A DNA stretch of 27,310 nucleotides from an uncultured Mycoplasmatota bacterium (lineage in GTDB: Bacteria > Bacillota_I > Bacilli_A > RF39 > UBA660): contig UQVP01000013.1 of the NCBI GenBank assembly GCA_900544605.1, positions 1 to 27,310 of the forward strand. The letters are read 5' to 3'. The notes beneath the pieces are model-generated. The model was not told the origin of the DNA, ran no database searches, and saw nothing but the letters and a program-made list of their open reading frames with translations. The translations under genes were made by a program, and so were the position numbers. This document shows positions 1-6,904 of the stretch, in pieces; the first letter of the stretch is position 1, and each line of letters starts with the position of its first letter.

Positions 1-2
1 TT

Positions 3-1067
3 ACTTTAATAGAATTACTAGCGGTAATAGTAGTACTAGCAATCATTGCACTAATCTCAACACCAATAGTAATGAATACAATAAAGAATGCAAAGAAAGG
101 AGCAGCAGAAAGAAGTGCTGATAATTATGTAAAAGCTGTAGAACAAAAGGTAGCAGAATCAAGAATTGATGGAACAAAAATAGCTAATGGAACATACAAT
201 ATTCAACCAGATGGCAATTTATGTCCGGCATCAGGATGTGGAGAAAATGATAAAGATAAAATCACAATAGATATGAGTGGAAATAAACCAACATCAGGAA
301 CAGTAACAATATCTAATGGAGGAGTGTCTCAAAATGAAACAAAACTAGTAGTAGGAGATTATAATGTAAAATATAATCAAGAAAATAATAAATATGAAGC
401 AACCGAAAAAGAAAATTCAAGTACGTTATGTAAAGCCGTAACAACGGCAACATTAGGGAATGTACCACAAGGACAATTTGCTTATGGAGATGAATATATT
501 TGTGACGTTGGTGATGGTGAAGAAAAAACATTCTATGTATTGGAAACAAATGGGGATAATGTATCATTAATAATGAAAGCAAATGTAGGAGAAGATGGTA
601 AAATGGTAACTACTGTAAGTTCAAATAGTGATCAAGCTGGTGCTTGGTCAGTTGATAATAAAAATCATATAGATGAAGATGAATCTGCCCAAGCGGTAAC
701 AGTTAAAAATAAATTGGCACATTCAACTGCATATTGGGATAAAATCACGGATAAAACAAAGATAACATTGCCTACTGCAGAACAAATTTTTAAAGCATCC
801 GGAAAAACATTTAATGGTTCAGAAGATGACAATTTATCGACATGGCTATGTGATGAAATTTTTGGTACTGGTACTTCCAGTAGAAGAGTATTTGGATATT
901 GGACATCAACTCCTGGTGATAATAATAAAGCGTTTTATGTTATTTCTAATGGTCTTCCTCAATGTAATTTAAGTTCTACTTCATCATTAACATATATTGA
1001 GGGAAGAGATTTGCAAATGTGGGGCGTTCGTCCTGTTATAACCATCTCAAAATCACAACTAGGTTAA
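3..1067 (+). CDS. Type IV pilin-like protein, 5' end cut by window
   Basis: The reading frame is open from the first bases. It begins TLIELLAVIVVLAIIAL, the hydrophobic N-terminal helix of type IV prepilins just after the Gly-Phe cleavage site, with the conserved Glu at mature position 5. The leader peptide and start codon lie outside the window; an internal ATG at 72 is not the true start. After the helix come a polar stretch, a middle domain with two Cys close together (CPASGC), and a C-terminal domain ending GYWTSTP...GVRPVITISK. That ending is like the DUF6273-type domains seen at the ends of pilin-like proteins of gut Firmicutes (recalled, not searched). Inference: an exported pseudopilin or minor pilin with a large globular head, processed by a prepilin peptidase. 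No other pilus gene is visible. A terminator follows directly. Confidence 0.8.
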   Translation, partial: TLIELLAVIVVLAIIALISTPIVMNTIKNAKKGAAERSADNYVKAVEQKVAESRIDGTKIANGTYNIQPDGNLCPASGCGENDKDKITIDMSGNKPTSGTVTISNGGVSQNETKLVVGDYNVKYNQENNKYEATEKENSSTLCKAVTTATLGNVPQGQFAYGDEYICDVGDGEEKTFYVLETNGDNVSLIMKANVGEDGKMVTTVSSNSDQAGAWSVDNKNHIDEDESAQAVTVKNKLAHSTAYWDKITDKTKITLPTAEQIFKASGKTFNGSEDDNLSTWLCDEIFGTGTSSRRVFGYWTSTPGDNNKAFYVISNGLPQCNLSSTSSLTYIEGRDLQMWGVRPVITISKSQLG

Positions 1068-1076
1068 AATAAAAAG

Positions 1077-1104
1077 TCATGAATGAAAAAATTCATGATT
1101 TTTC
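1077..1104 (+). terminator. Intrinsic terminator after pilin gene
   Basis: An 8-bp stem, TCATGAAT (1077-1084) with ATTCATGA (1091-1098), has a GAAAAA loop and is followed by a T run. It lies 10 bases after the pilin stop codon and separates that gene from nfo. Confidence 0.85.
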
Positions 1105-1133
1105 TTTATAAACAAAAATGTTTATTGTATAAT
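1105..1133 (+). promoter_or_regulatory. Promoter of nfo
   Basis: TATAAT at 1128-1133 lies 17 bp after a weak -35 (TTTATA, 1105-1110). Predicted transcription starts about 16 nt before the nfo ATG, and a GGAGG ribosome site sits at 1144-1148. The -35 is poor, so the call rests mainly on the -10 and position. Confidence 0.55.
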
Positions 1134-1155
1134 TAATATAGATGGAGGATGGAAT

Positions 1156-2064
1156 ATGGATTTGATAATAGGTTCACATGTGTCTTATAAAAGTGGTAAA
1201 CAATTATTAGGAAGTGTAGTAGAAGCTTTATCTTATGGGGCTAATACTTTTATGTTTTATACAGGAGCACCACAAAATACTAATCGTAGTACAATAGATG
1301 ATAATTTAACTAAGGAAGCTTATCAATTAATGGAAGAAAATGGAATTAATCCTAAGAATGTGATTGTGCATGCTCCTTACATTATTAATCTAGCTAATGA
1401 TGGAGCTAGTTATGATTTTGCTATTAAGTTTTTAAAAGAAGAAATAAAAAGAGTAGATAAGCTTGGAATGAAATATTTAGTTTTGCACCCTGGTAGTCAT
1501 GTAGGACTTGGTATAGAAAAGGGTTTAGATAACATCATTAATGGTTTAAATTTTGTTTTAAGTGAAGATAACGATGTTATTATATGCTTAGAAACAATGG
1601 CTGGTAAGGGTAGTGAATTAGGTACTAGTTTTGAACAAATAAAGAAAATTATTGATGGTGTTAAATTAAATAATAAATTAATGGTTTGTCTAGACACGTG
1701 TCATATCAACGATGCAGGATATGATTTAAATAATTTTGATGAGGTCTTAGATGAGTTTGATAATGTCATTGGATTAGATAAACTTGCTTGTATTCATATC
1801 AATGATAGTAAAAATGAAAGAGGAGCGCACAAAGATAGACACGAAAATATTGGTGTAGGGACTATCGGTTTTGATAATTTAATAAATGTTATTTATAACA
1901 AAAGACTAGATGGTATTCCTAAAATACTAGAAACTCCTTACATAGGTGATACAGATGATTCTAAAGAAAGACTTTATCCACCTTATAAATTTGAAATAGA
2001 AATGATTAAAAACAAAAAATTTGATGCTGACTTTTTAAACAAAATAAGAAATTATTATAAATAG
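1156..2064 (+). CDS. nfo: Deoxyribonuclease IV (AP endonuclease)
   Basis: This 302-residue protein matches the endonuclease IV family in length and motif order: IGSHVS at the N-terminus, VHAPYIINLA, LHPGSHVG, ICLETMAGKGSELG, CLDTCHINDAGYDL, HINDSKNERGAHKDRHENIG and a final ILETPY. The His, Glu and Asp residues in these motifs are the family's trinuclear zinc ligands. The enzyme cuts the backbone 5' of abasic sites in base excision repair in the cytoplasm. The ATG at 1156 follows a GGAGG site by 7 bases. The 3' end overlaps a convergent small gene by 10 bp. In Bacillus the homologue (yqfS) also neighbours a DUF2624 gene and lies in the same region as sodA, so the context supports the call. Confidence 0.96.
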   Translation: MDLIIGSHVSYKSGKQLLGSVVEALSYGANTFMFYTGAPQNTNRSTIDDNLTKEAYQLMEENGINPKNVIVHAPYIINLANDGASYDFAIKFLKEEIKRVDKLGMKYLVLHPGSHVGLGIEKGLDNIINGLNFVLSEDNDVIICLETMAGKGSELGTSFEQIKKIIDGVKLNNKLMVCLDTCHINDAGYDLNNFDEVLDEFDNVIGLDKLACIHINDSKNERGAHKDRHENIGVGTIGFDNLINVIYNKRLDGIPKILETPYIGDTDDSKERLYPPYKFEIEMIKNKKFDADFLNKIRNYYK

Positions 2065-2315
2065 CTTTTATATTTGTTTTTAAATTCAATATATAGTTCT
2101 TCTATTTTTTGATAATTAGAAGGACTTATTTTTTTTAGTTCATTAAATATAGGCGTAGGATTTCCATATACTAACTCACGCCAATTTTTTTTAATATTCT
2201 CATATATAAAATCTGTTTCAGTATTATTTAAATTAATATTGTATTTAAGCCCAAAATCAATAATATCTTTCTTTTTAATCTTTTCAATATAATTAATAAT
2301 AAATTTTTCAATCAT
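2055..2315 (-). CDS. DUF2624-like small protein (YqfT-like)
   Basis: This 86-residue protein has the size and pattern of the DUF2624/YqfT family: an N-terminal helix, a KYNI-like segment where YqfT has KYQI, then DFIYENIKKNW and a C-terminal amphipathic helix. Its function is unknown. The start at 2315 has a good ribosome site on the minus strand (GAGGTG, 8 bases upstream). The gene converges on nfo with a 10-bp overlap and diverges from sodA. In Bacillus yqfT lies beside nfo on the same strand, so its inversion here is odd. The assignment rests on size, neighbourhood and faint sequence similarity; the reading frame itself is well supported. Confidence 0.7.
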   Translation of the reverse strand: MIEKFIINYIEKIKKKDIIDFGLKYNINLNNTETDFIYENIKKNWRELVYGNPTPIFNELKKISPSNYQKIEELYIEFKNKYKSYL

Positions 2316-2396
2316 GATTTCACCTCAATTAAAGATATGTTTTCACTACGTGAATAATGTTTAGTAAATGTAATAAACTAAAATAGGAGGAATAAT

Positions 2397-3011
2397 ATGT
2401 TTGAAATAAAAGATTTACCTTATAAATATGATGCTTTAGAACCTATCATCAGCACAACTACAGTAAACATTCATTATAATAAGCATGAAAAAGGTTATTT
2501 AGATAGATTAAATAAGTTTTTAAGTGAAGCAGGTTATAGTGGTTCTTATACAATTCCTGAAATTATTTTAAATATTGATAAGTTTCCTATTAATTATCGT
2601 GGTGATATTTTATATAACGCAGGTGGAGTTATAAATCATGACTTATATTGGCGTAGTACGGGTAAGCTTAGTTTACCTAGTGGTAGTTTACTTGATAAAA
2701 TAGTAGAAACTTATGGTAGTTATGACAGTTTTAAGAAAAAATTTATTGAAGAAGCTAATAAAGTTGTTGGGTCAGGATATACTTTTTTGGTGATGGAACC
2801 TAACAAAAAAATAAATATTATAAATTTACCAAATCAAGAATCGCCACTCACCTATGGTTTTGAACCACTTTTAGCGCTTGACTTATGGGAACACGCTTAT
2901 TATCTTGATTATCAAAATAGAAGAAACGAATACATTAATAATTTTTTTTCAATTGTAAACTTTGATGAAGCAAGTAAAAAATATGAAAGTTCCAGCACGA
3001 AAAATATCTAA
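2397..3011 (+). CDS. sodA: Superoxide dismutase, Mn-type features
   Basis: The protein has 204 residues, the usual length for the Fe/Mn superoxide dismutase family. The metal ligands are in place: H26 (in IHYNKH), H81 (in NHDLYW), D162 and H166 (in DLDLWEHAYYLDYQNRR as a family block). The active-site Tyr is Y34. The second-sphere position is Gly77 with a Gln at 147 (NQESP), the arrangement typical of Mn rather than Fe enzymes; metal specificity still needs measurement. It removes superoxide in the cytoplasm, which fits an organism that also carries oxygen-sensitive pyruvate:ferredoxin oxidoreductase. An AGGAGG site precedes the ATG. The 3' end overlaps the start of the PBP gene, suggesting co-transcription. 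Confidence 0.95.
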   Translation: MFEIKDLPYKYDALEPIISTTTVNIHYNKHEKGYLDRLNKFLSEAGYSGSYTIPEIILNIDKFPINYRGDILYNAGGVINHDLYWRSTGKLSLPSGSLLDKIVETYGSYDSFKKKFIEEANKVVGSGYTFLVMEPNKKINIINLPNQESPLTYGFEPLLALDLWEHAYYLDYQNRRNEYINNFFSIVNFDEASKKYESSSTKNI

Positions 3012-5064
3012 CAAAAAGTATGTAAGATGTAAAAGAAAAAGAGAAATCAAGGAACAGATTGAAAAAAGATACAAAGTTTTAAGCGTAATAATTATTTTAG
3101 TTATGATTATTTTAGGTGGTAAACTATTTTATATTCAAGTAGCTAAACATAGCTATTATGTTGAGAAAGTTACAAAATTAACTGAGAATATTAAAGAAGG
3201 TTCTAGTACTCCACGAGGGAGAATATATGATAGAAATGGAAAGTTAATAGTTGATAATGAAGCTATAAAAGTAATTACTTATAAAAGAACAAGTGGTACT
3301 AAAGTTAGTGATGAGATAAAGATGGCTTACGCTTTAGCGCAAATGATAGACATAGATATTTCTAAATTAAAAGAAACAGAGTTAAAGAATTTTTGGATTC
3401 TTAATAATGAGAATGAAGCTCAAAATAAAATTACAAAAGAAGAATGGCAAAGTCTAAAAGAAAGAAGAATTGCTAGTAGTGATATTAAGAATTATAAAAT
3501 AGAAAGAGTTACAGAAGAGGAACTAAGTAAATATAATGAACTTGATAAAAAAGCCGCATATATATATTTCCTTATGAACCAAGGTTATGCTTATAATGAA
3601 AAAATTATAAAAAAATATGTAACTGATTTAGAATATGCTTTGGTGGCTTCAAATTTAGATAAATTATCAGGTTTTGATACAAAAGTAGATTGGGACCGTG
3701 TTTATAAATATGGTGGAGTCTTTAGGTCAATATTAGGAAATGTATCTACAAGTGAAAGTGGTATTCCTTATGAACTTAAAGACTATTATTTAAGTAAAGG
3801 TTATAGTTTAGATGATAGGGTTGGAACTAGTTATTTAGAGTATCAGTATGAAGATATTTTAAAGGGAAAAAAAGCTAAATATAAAGTTAGTAATACTGAT
3901 AATAATGTCTTAATAGAAGAAGGTAGTAGGGGAAATGATATTATGCTTACTATTGATATAGAACTTCAAAAAGCAATTGAAGAAATATTAGAACGTGAAG
4001 TTGTAAAAGCTAAAAGTGATCCTAATACAAGATATTATAATAAATCATTTGTTATTGTTTCTAATCCAAATACTGGAGAAATATATGCGATGGCAGGGAA
4101 ACAATTAGTAATGGAAAATGGTGAATATAAAGTATATGATTTTACCCCTGGTATTATTTCTTCTTCAGTAGTAGCAGGCTCTATTGTCAAAGGTGCTTCC
4201 CATATTGTTGGTTATAATACTGGAGCTTTAAAAATAGGTGAAGTTAGAAATGATAGTTGTATTAAAGTTGCTGGTACACCTAAAAAGTGTTCATTTAAAT
4301 ATTTAGGTAATCTTAATGACATAACAGCTTTAAAACAATCTTCCAATACTTATCAATTTCATACTGCTATAAAGGTTGGTCACGGGACATATGCCTACAA
4401 CAAACCTTTAGTTTTAGATGAATCAGCATTTAATACATATCGTAAAACATTTGAAGAATTTGGATTAGGCGTTAAAACAGAAATAGATTTGCCTAATGAA
4501 AAATTAGGGGTTAAAGGAACTAGTACTTCATCGGGATTACTTTTGGATTTTGCGATAGGACAATATGATACTTATACGCCAATTCAATTAAATCAATATA
4601 TGAATACGATTGCTAATGGGGGAAAAAGGTTAAAGCCATATCTACTTAAAGCGGTTTATGAACCAACCAGTGATGCTTTGACGAAAGTTGTTAGTGAAAC
4701 GGAACCTAAAGTTTTAAATACAATTAATACTGATGATAAGTATTTAGAACGTGTTAAGTTGGGTTTTAAAGCGGTTATGGAGTACGGGGGAACAGGTAGT
4801 GGTTATATAAGCCATAGTTATAAACCAGCCGGTAAGACAGGTACTAGTCAAGCACTTATTGATACAGATGGTGATGGTAAAGTAGATACAGAAACTTTAA
4901 GTAATACTTTTTCTGCTTATGCTCCTTATGATAATCCTGTTGTAAATTTTACGGTAATTTCTCCAAATATGTTTTCTTCTGAGCATGGTTCTAATACGAG
5001 AAGTTATGTAAATATTAGAATTGCTAAAGAAGTTTCAAAAAAATTCTTTGAAATTTACCAATAA
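2983..5064 (+). CDS. Class B penicillin-binding protein (PBP2/PbpA type)
   Basis: The protein has about 693 residues: a basic cytoplasmic tail, one transmembrane helix (VLSVIIILVMIILGGKLFY), a PBP dimerisation domain starting at TPRGRIYDRNGKLI, and a transpeptidase domain. The active-site motifs are present: Ser400 in SIVK (SxxK), S453-S454-N455 (SxN) and K618-T-G (KTG). It cross-links peptidoglycan outside the membrane, most likely in the elongation machinery like Bacillus PbpA, whose gene also lies near sodA. The start is uncertain. The frame is open back to a TTG at 2962 and has ATGs at 2965 and 2983, none with a strong ribosome site; I chose 2983. Every choice overlaps sodA by 29 bp or more, implying translational coupling. 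Confidence 0.93.
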   Translation: MKVPARKISNKKYVRCKRKREIKEQIEKRYKVLSVIIILVMIILGGKLFYIQVAKHSYYVEKVTKLTENIKEGSSTPRGRIYDRNGKLIVDNEAIKVITYKRTSGTKVSDEIKMAYALAQMIDIDISKLKETELKNFWILNNENEAQNKITKEEWQSLKERRIASSDIKNYKIERVTEEELSKYNELDKKAAYIYFLMNQGYAYNEKIIKKYVTDLEYALVASNLDKLSGFDTKVDWDRVYKYGGVFRSILGNVSTSESGIPYELKDYYLSKGYSLDDRVGTSYLEYQYEDILKGKKAKYKVSNTDNNVLIEEGSRGNDIMLTIDIELQKAIEEILEREVVKAKSDPNTRYYNKSFVIVSNPNTGEIYAMAGKQLVMENGEYKVYDFTPGIISSSVVAGSIVKGASHIVGYNTGALKIGEVRNDSCIKVAGTPKKCSFKYLGNLNDITALKQSSNTYQFHTAIKVGHGTYAYNKPLVLDESAFNTYRKTFEEFGLGVKTEIDLPNEKLGVKGTSTSSGLLLDFAIGQYDTYTPIQLNQYMNTIANGGKRLKPYLLKAVYEPTSDALTKVVSETEPKVLNTINTDDKYLERVKLGFKAVMEYGGTGSGYISHSYKPAGKTGTSQALIDTDGDGKVDTETLSNTFSAYAPYDNPVVNFTVISPNMFSSEHGSNTRSYVNIRIAKEVSKKFFEIYQ

Positions 5065-5075
5065 TTTGTTATAAT
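5048..5075 (+). promoter_or_regulatory. Promoter of rpmG, inside the end of the PBP gene
   Basis: TTGAAA (5048-5053), a 16-bp spacer and TATAAT (5070-5075) with the extended -10 TG (5067-5068) form a strong sigma-A promoter. The -35 lies within the last codons of the PBP gene. Confidence 0.75.
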
Positions 5076-5106
5076 AGTAGCGTACTTATTAAAAAGGAGG
5101 GAAACT

Positions 5107-5274
5107 ATGGCTAAAAAAGGAGAAGCAAGAGAAAGATTAACACTTGCATGTACTGTTTGTAAAGAAGAAAATTACCGTACTGAAAAAAACAAAAAAAATA
5201 CAACTGATCGTTTAGAATTAAATAAATTCTGTCCTAAATGTAAAAAATCAACTACTCATAAAGAAAAGAAATAG
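5107..5274 (+). CDS. rpmG: Ribosomal protein L33, zinc-binding form
   Basis: This 55-residue reading frame begins MAKKGEARERLTLACTVC and contains CTVC and CPKC, the two Cys pairs of the zinc-ribbon form of 50S protein L33. The length is normal. A strong AAGGAGG site lies just upstream and its own extended -10 promoter lies at the end of the PBP gene. Cys-containing L33 is usually the zinc-replete form. No zinc-independent copy is seen in this window. It appears to be the first gene of an operon with two tiny ORFs and efp. Confidence 0.96.
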   Translation: MAKKGEARERLTLACTVCKEENYRTEKNKKNTTDRLELNKFCPKCKKSTTHKEKK

Positions 5275-5282
5275 GTGATTAA

Positions 5283-5371
5283 ATGATTTTTTGGCTGAAA
5301 TTGAAAGTATGGGAGAATCCATCTATTCAGAAAAAGCCAATAAAAATAAAAGAAAAAAGGTAATAAGATGA
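5283..5371 (+). CDS. Tiny unknown ORF, possibly frameshifted at a T6 run
   Basis: The ATG at 5283 has a GGTGAT site three bases upstream, the same spacing seen at nifJ, recG and the carboxypeptidase. Read straight through, it encodes 26 residues and stops at 5361-5363. The -1 frame entered through the T run at 5287-5292 instead encodes LAEIESMGESIYSEKANKNK and a short basic tail. It ends in TGA at 5369-5371, which overlaps the next ATG as ATGA, a typical coupling arrangement. The second frame looks more protein-like. So this is either a gene with a one-base deletion or sequencing error, a slippage site, or two chance ORFs. I recognise no family. Confidence 0.35.
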
Positions 5372-5541
5372 TTAAACTTGCTAATAAGTTAGCAGGATTT
5401 AGTCGTTTTAGCCAAGGTGAGATAGAACTTATAAAATCTTGTGCTTCTACAGTGCAGTCTTCTAAGGTTGAAGAAAGTAAAGTAGAAAAAGTAAAAGATG
5501 GACATCAAAAAAGAATTAATTACAAAAGTCAAGCAAAGTAG
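5368..5541 (+). CDS. Small unknown protein between rpmG and efp
   Basis: This 57-residue ORF begins MIKLANKLAGFSRFSQGEIE and ends in a Lys- and Glu-rich tail. A GGTAAT sequence lies three bases before the ATG, a close relative of the GGTGAT site at neighbouring starts. Its stop (5539-5541) overlaps the AGGAGG site of efp, so the spacing is operon-like. There is no signal peptide, membrane segment or motif I recognise. Reality as a protein is likely from its start signal and tight packing, but the function is unknown. Confidence 0.5.
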   Translation: MIKLANKLAGFSRFSQGEIELIKSCASTVQSSKVEESKVEKVKDGHQKRINYKSQAK

Positions 5542-5553
5542 GAGGTGTATATA

Positions 5554-6111
5554 ATGGTAAATGCTAATGATATTAAAAATGGTATGACTATTATTTTTGA
5601 AGATGCATTATATATCGTATTAGAGTTTTCGCATGTAAAACCTGGTAAGGGTGCAGCTTTTGTTAAAGCTAAACTTAGAAATTTAAGAACTGGTTCAATT
5701 GTTGAAAAAACATTTAATTCAAGTATTAAATTAGAAAAAGCTATGATTACTAGACAAAATATGCAATATTTATATAATACTGGTGATGCTTATGCTTTCA
5801 TGAATATGGAAACATATGAACAAATTGAATTAACAAAAGACCAAATTGGTGATGATGCTAAATTCTTAAAAGAAGGTATTAATGTTGATATTACTTTTTA
5901 CGAAGGTGAAATGTTAGGTATTTCATTACCTGATAAAATTGAATATGTTATTACACATACAGAGCCAGCAGTAAAAGGTAATACTACTAATAATGCATTA
6001 AAAGATGCTGAATTAGAGAATGGATTAAAAGTTAGAGTTCCTTTATTTATTCAAGAAGGAGAAGCTATCTTAGTTACAACTAGTGATGGTAAATATGATT
6101 CTAGAGCATAA
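5554..6111 (+). CDS. efp: Elongation factor P
   Basis: The 185-residue protein is the normal EF-P length, with three beta-barrel domains. Domain I carries the KPGKGAAFVKAKLRNLRTG block. The modifiable Lys at the loop tip is K32, which in Bacillus EF-P carries a 5-aminopentanol group. The C-terminus ends with the usual LFIQEGEAILVTTSDGKY. EF-P binds the ribosome between P and E sites and relieves stalling at polyproline stretches. An upstream in-frame GTG at 5545 is part of the ribosome site (AGGAGGTG at 5540-5547), so the ATG at 5554 is the start. The stop codon lies inside the terminator stem. Confidence 0.97.
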   Translation: MVNANDIKNGMTIIFEDALYIVLEFSHVKPGKGAAFVKAKLRNLRTGSIVEKTFNSSIKLEKAMITRQNMQYLYNTGDAYAFMNMETYEQIELTKDQIGDDAKFLKEGINVDITFYEGEMLGISLPDKIEYVITHTEPAVKGNTTNNALKDAELENGLKVRVPLFIQEGEAILVTTSDGKYDSRA

Positions 6112-6132
6112 TTTCAATTATGTTCTTTTTTT
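6105..6132 (+). terminator. Intrinsic terminator of efp operon
   Basis: AGCATAAT (6105-6112) pairs with ATTATGTT (6117-6124), with one G-T pair and a TTCA loop, followed by C and seven T. The stem includes the efp stop codon. Confidence 0.75.
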
Positions 6133-6163
6133 GACAAATTTCGACATAACTTTTTGTCATAAT
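6131..6163 (+). promoter_or_regulatory. Promoter region with inverted repeat before unknown gene
   Basis: An extended -10 (TG-T-CATAAT, 6155-6163) precedes the gene at 6209. A perfect TTGACA at 6131-6136 is 21 bp upstream, too far for a standard -35. TGACAAA (6132-6138) and TTTGTCA (6153-6159) form perfect 7-bp inverted arms whose starts are 21 bp apart, about two helical turns, so a repressor or activator could bind here. The operator idea is inference. Confidence 0.45.
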
Positions 6164-6208
6164 AGTAGGGTGCGTTAAGTACAATTATTATTATGAAAGG
6201 AAATGTTT

Positions 6209-6691
6209 ATGAAAGAAATGATGAAATTTAATAATGAAGAAATGAGTGTAGTTATATATAAGAGTATGGAAATATATGACACTTTTAAAAAAACTATTAT
6301 AAAAGTTAATAGTGAAAGGTTAAGTATTGAAGATAAAAAGTATTTATCACTGCTTTTAGGAATTTTAAATACTGATAATCAAGTAGGTAATGTTATGCGT
6401 TTATTAAAATATGATTATGGTGTTAGTGTACTTCCTAACCTTAAATCATATCCAGAATGTGAAAAAGTATATTTTGATAATTTTAGTGATTTATTTGAAA
6501 GAAATAATATAAATGAGAATACAGGTGTAGAAGATTTAATGTTATTTTTACTACAAAATAATTTCATTCAAAATTTACATTGCCTAACAGGCTCTTCGAT
6601 GGCATGCATTAAATCTATTATCTATAAAATAAAAGAGAATAATAAAAATAGTGTAGAATCTTTACAACTTCGTAAAACTATGATATCATAA
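6209..6691 (+). CDS. Unknown helical protein, faint Clp-N-like repeats
   Basis: This cytoplasmic protein of about 160 residues has no signal peptide or membrane helix. The ATG at 6203 is only two bases from the AAGGA site, whereas the ATG at 6209 has normal spacing, so I start there. It is predicted helical. Two segments, DKKYLSLLLGILNTDNQ and VEDLMLFLLQNNFIQN, recall the helix pairs of the ClpA/ClpB/ClpC N-terminal domain, in which each repeat carries an EHLLLALL-like helix. This could mean an adaptor-like or stand-alone Clp-N relative, but similarity by eye is weak. It stands alone, with its own promoter, between efp and the infC operon. Function unknown. Confidence 0.75.
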   Translation: MKEMMKFNNEEMSVVIYKSMEIYDTFKKTIIKVNSERLSIEDKKYLSLLLGILNTDNQVGNVMRLLKYDYGVSVLPNLKSYPECEKVYFDNFSDLFERNNINENTGVEDLMLFLLQNNFIQNLHCLTGSSMACIKSIIYKIKENNKNSVESLQLRKTMIS

Positions 6692-6732
6692 TTCTCGTTT
6701 GATTTAGTTTTACTGAAAAATGATAAAAACTA

Positions 6733-6761
6733 TTGACAAGTAGTAAAATAAAATGTATACT
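6733..6761 (+). promoter_or_regulatory. Promoter of infC-rpmI-rplT
   Basis: TTGACA (6733-6738), 17-bp spacer, TATACT (6756-6761): a strong sigma-A promoter. Transcription should begin near 6768, giving a leader of about 137 nt before infC. Confidence 0.85.
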
Positions 6762-6767
6762 AGGTAA

Positions 6768-6889
6768 GTAGAAAAAGGAAAGCAGGTATTCACTGACCTC
6801 ACCCGATAGCAATCAGTTATGGGTTTAATGCCAATATAAAAATTATATATAGGGATTAATAGGTGAATACTTTGTGTATTCACTTTTTT
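6768..6889 (+). promoter_or_regulatory. L20-type autoregulatory leader with attenuator
   Basis: The leader of infC-rpmI-rplT ends in an intrinsic terminator: GTGAATAC (6863-6870), TTTGT loop, GTATTCAC (6876-6883) and six T. The identical GTATTCAC occurs at 6786-6793 and can pair with 6863-6870 instead, forming an antiterminator. Between them, CTGA (6793-6796) with TCAG (6813-6816) and ACCC (6801-6804) with GGGT (6821-6824) interleave as a pseudoknot. In low-GC Firmicutes, ribosomal protein L20 represses this operon by binding such a leader and causing premature termination. Here the switch is visible in the bases; binding of L20 is inferred from the family. Confidence 0.85.
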
Positions 6890-6904
6890 ATGGAGGTGTT
6901 ATTT

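Noticed and set aside
313..582. Open frame of 89 codons antisense to the pilin gene
   Set aside because: The His- and Leu-rich product is typical of reading the wrong strand of AT-rich DNA; no ribosome site.
2342..2354. Palindrome TTCAC-TAC-GTGAA between the DUF2624-like gene and sodA
   Set aside because: Five-bp arms in AT-rich DNA occur by chance, and no promoter element is clearly overlapped.
2962..2967. TTG or ATG start of the PBP gene at 2962/2965
   Set aside because: They cannot be excluded, but neither has a ribosome site and the extra residues are in the sodA reading overlap; 2983 gives the usual short basic tail.
6863..6892. ATG starts for infC at 6863 or 6890
   Set aside because: The first lies in the attenuator terminator and the second precedes the GGAGGTG site; the protein alignment with IF-3 begins at the ATA codon.
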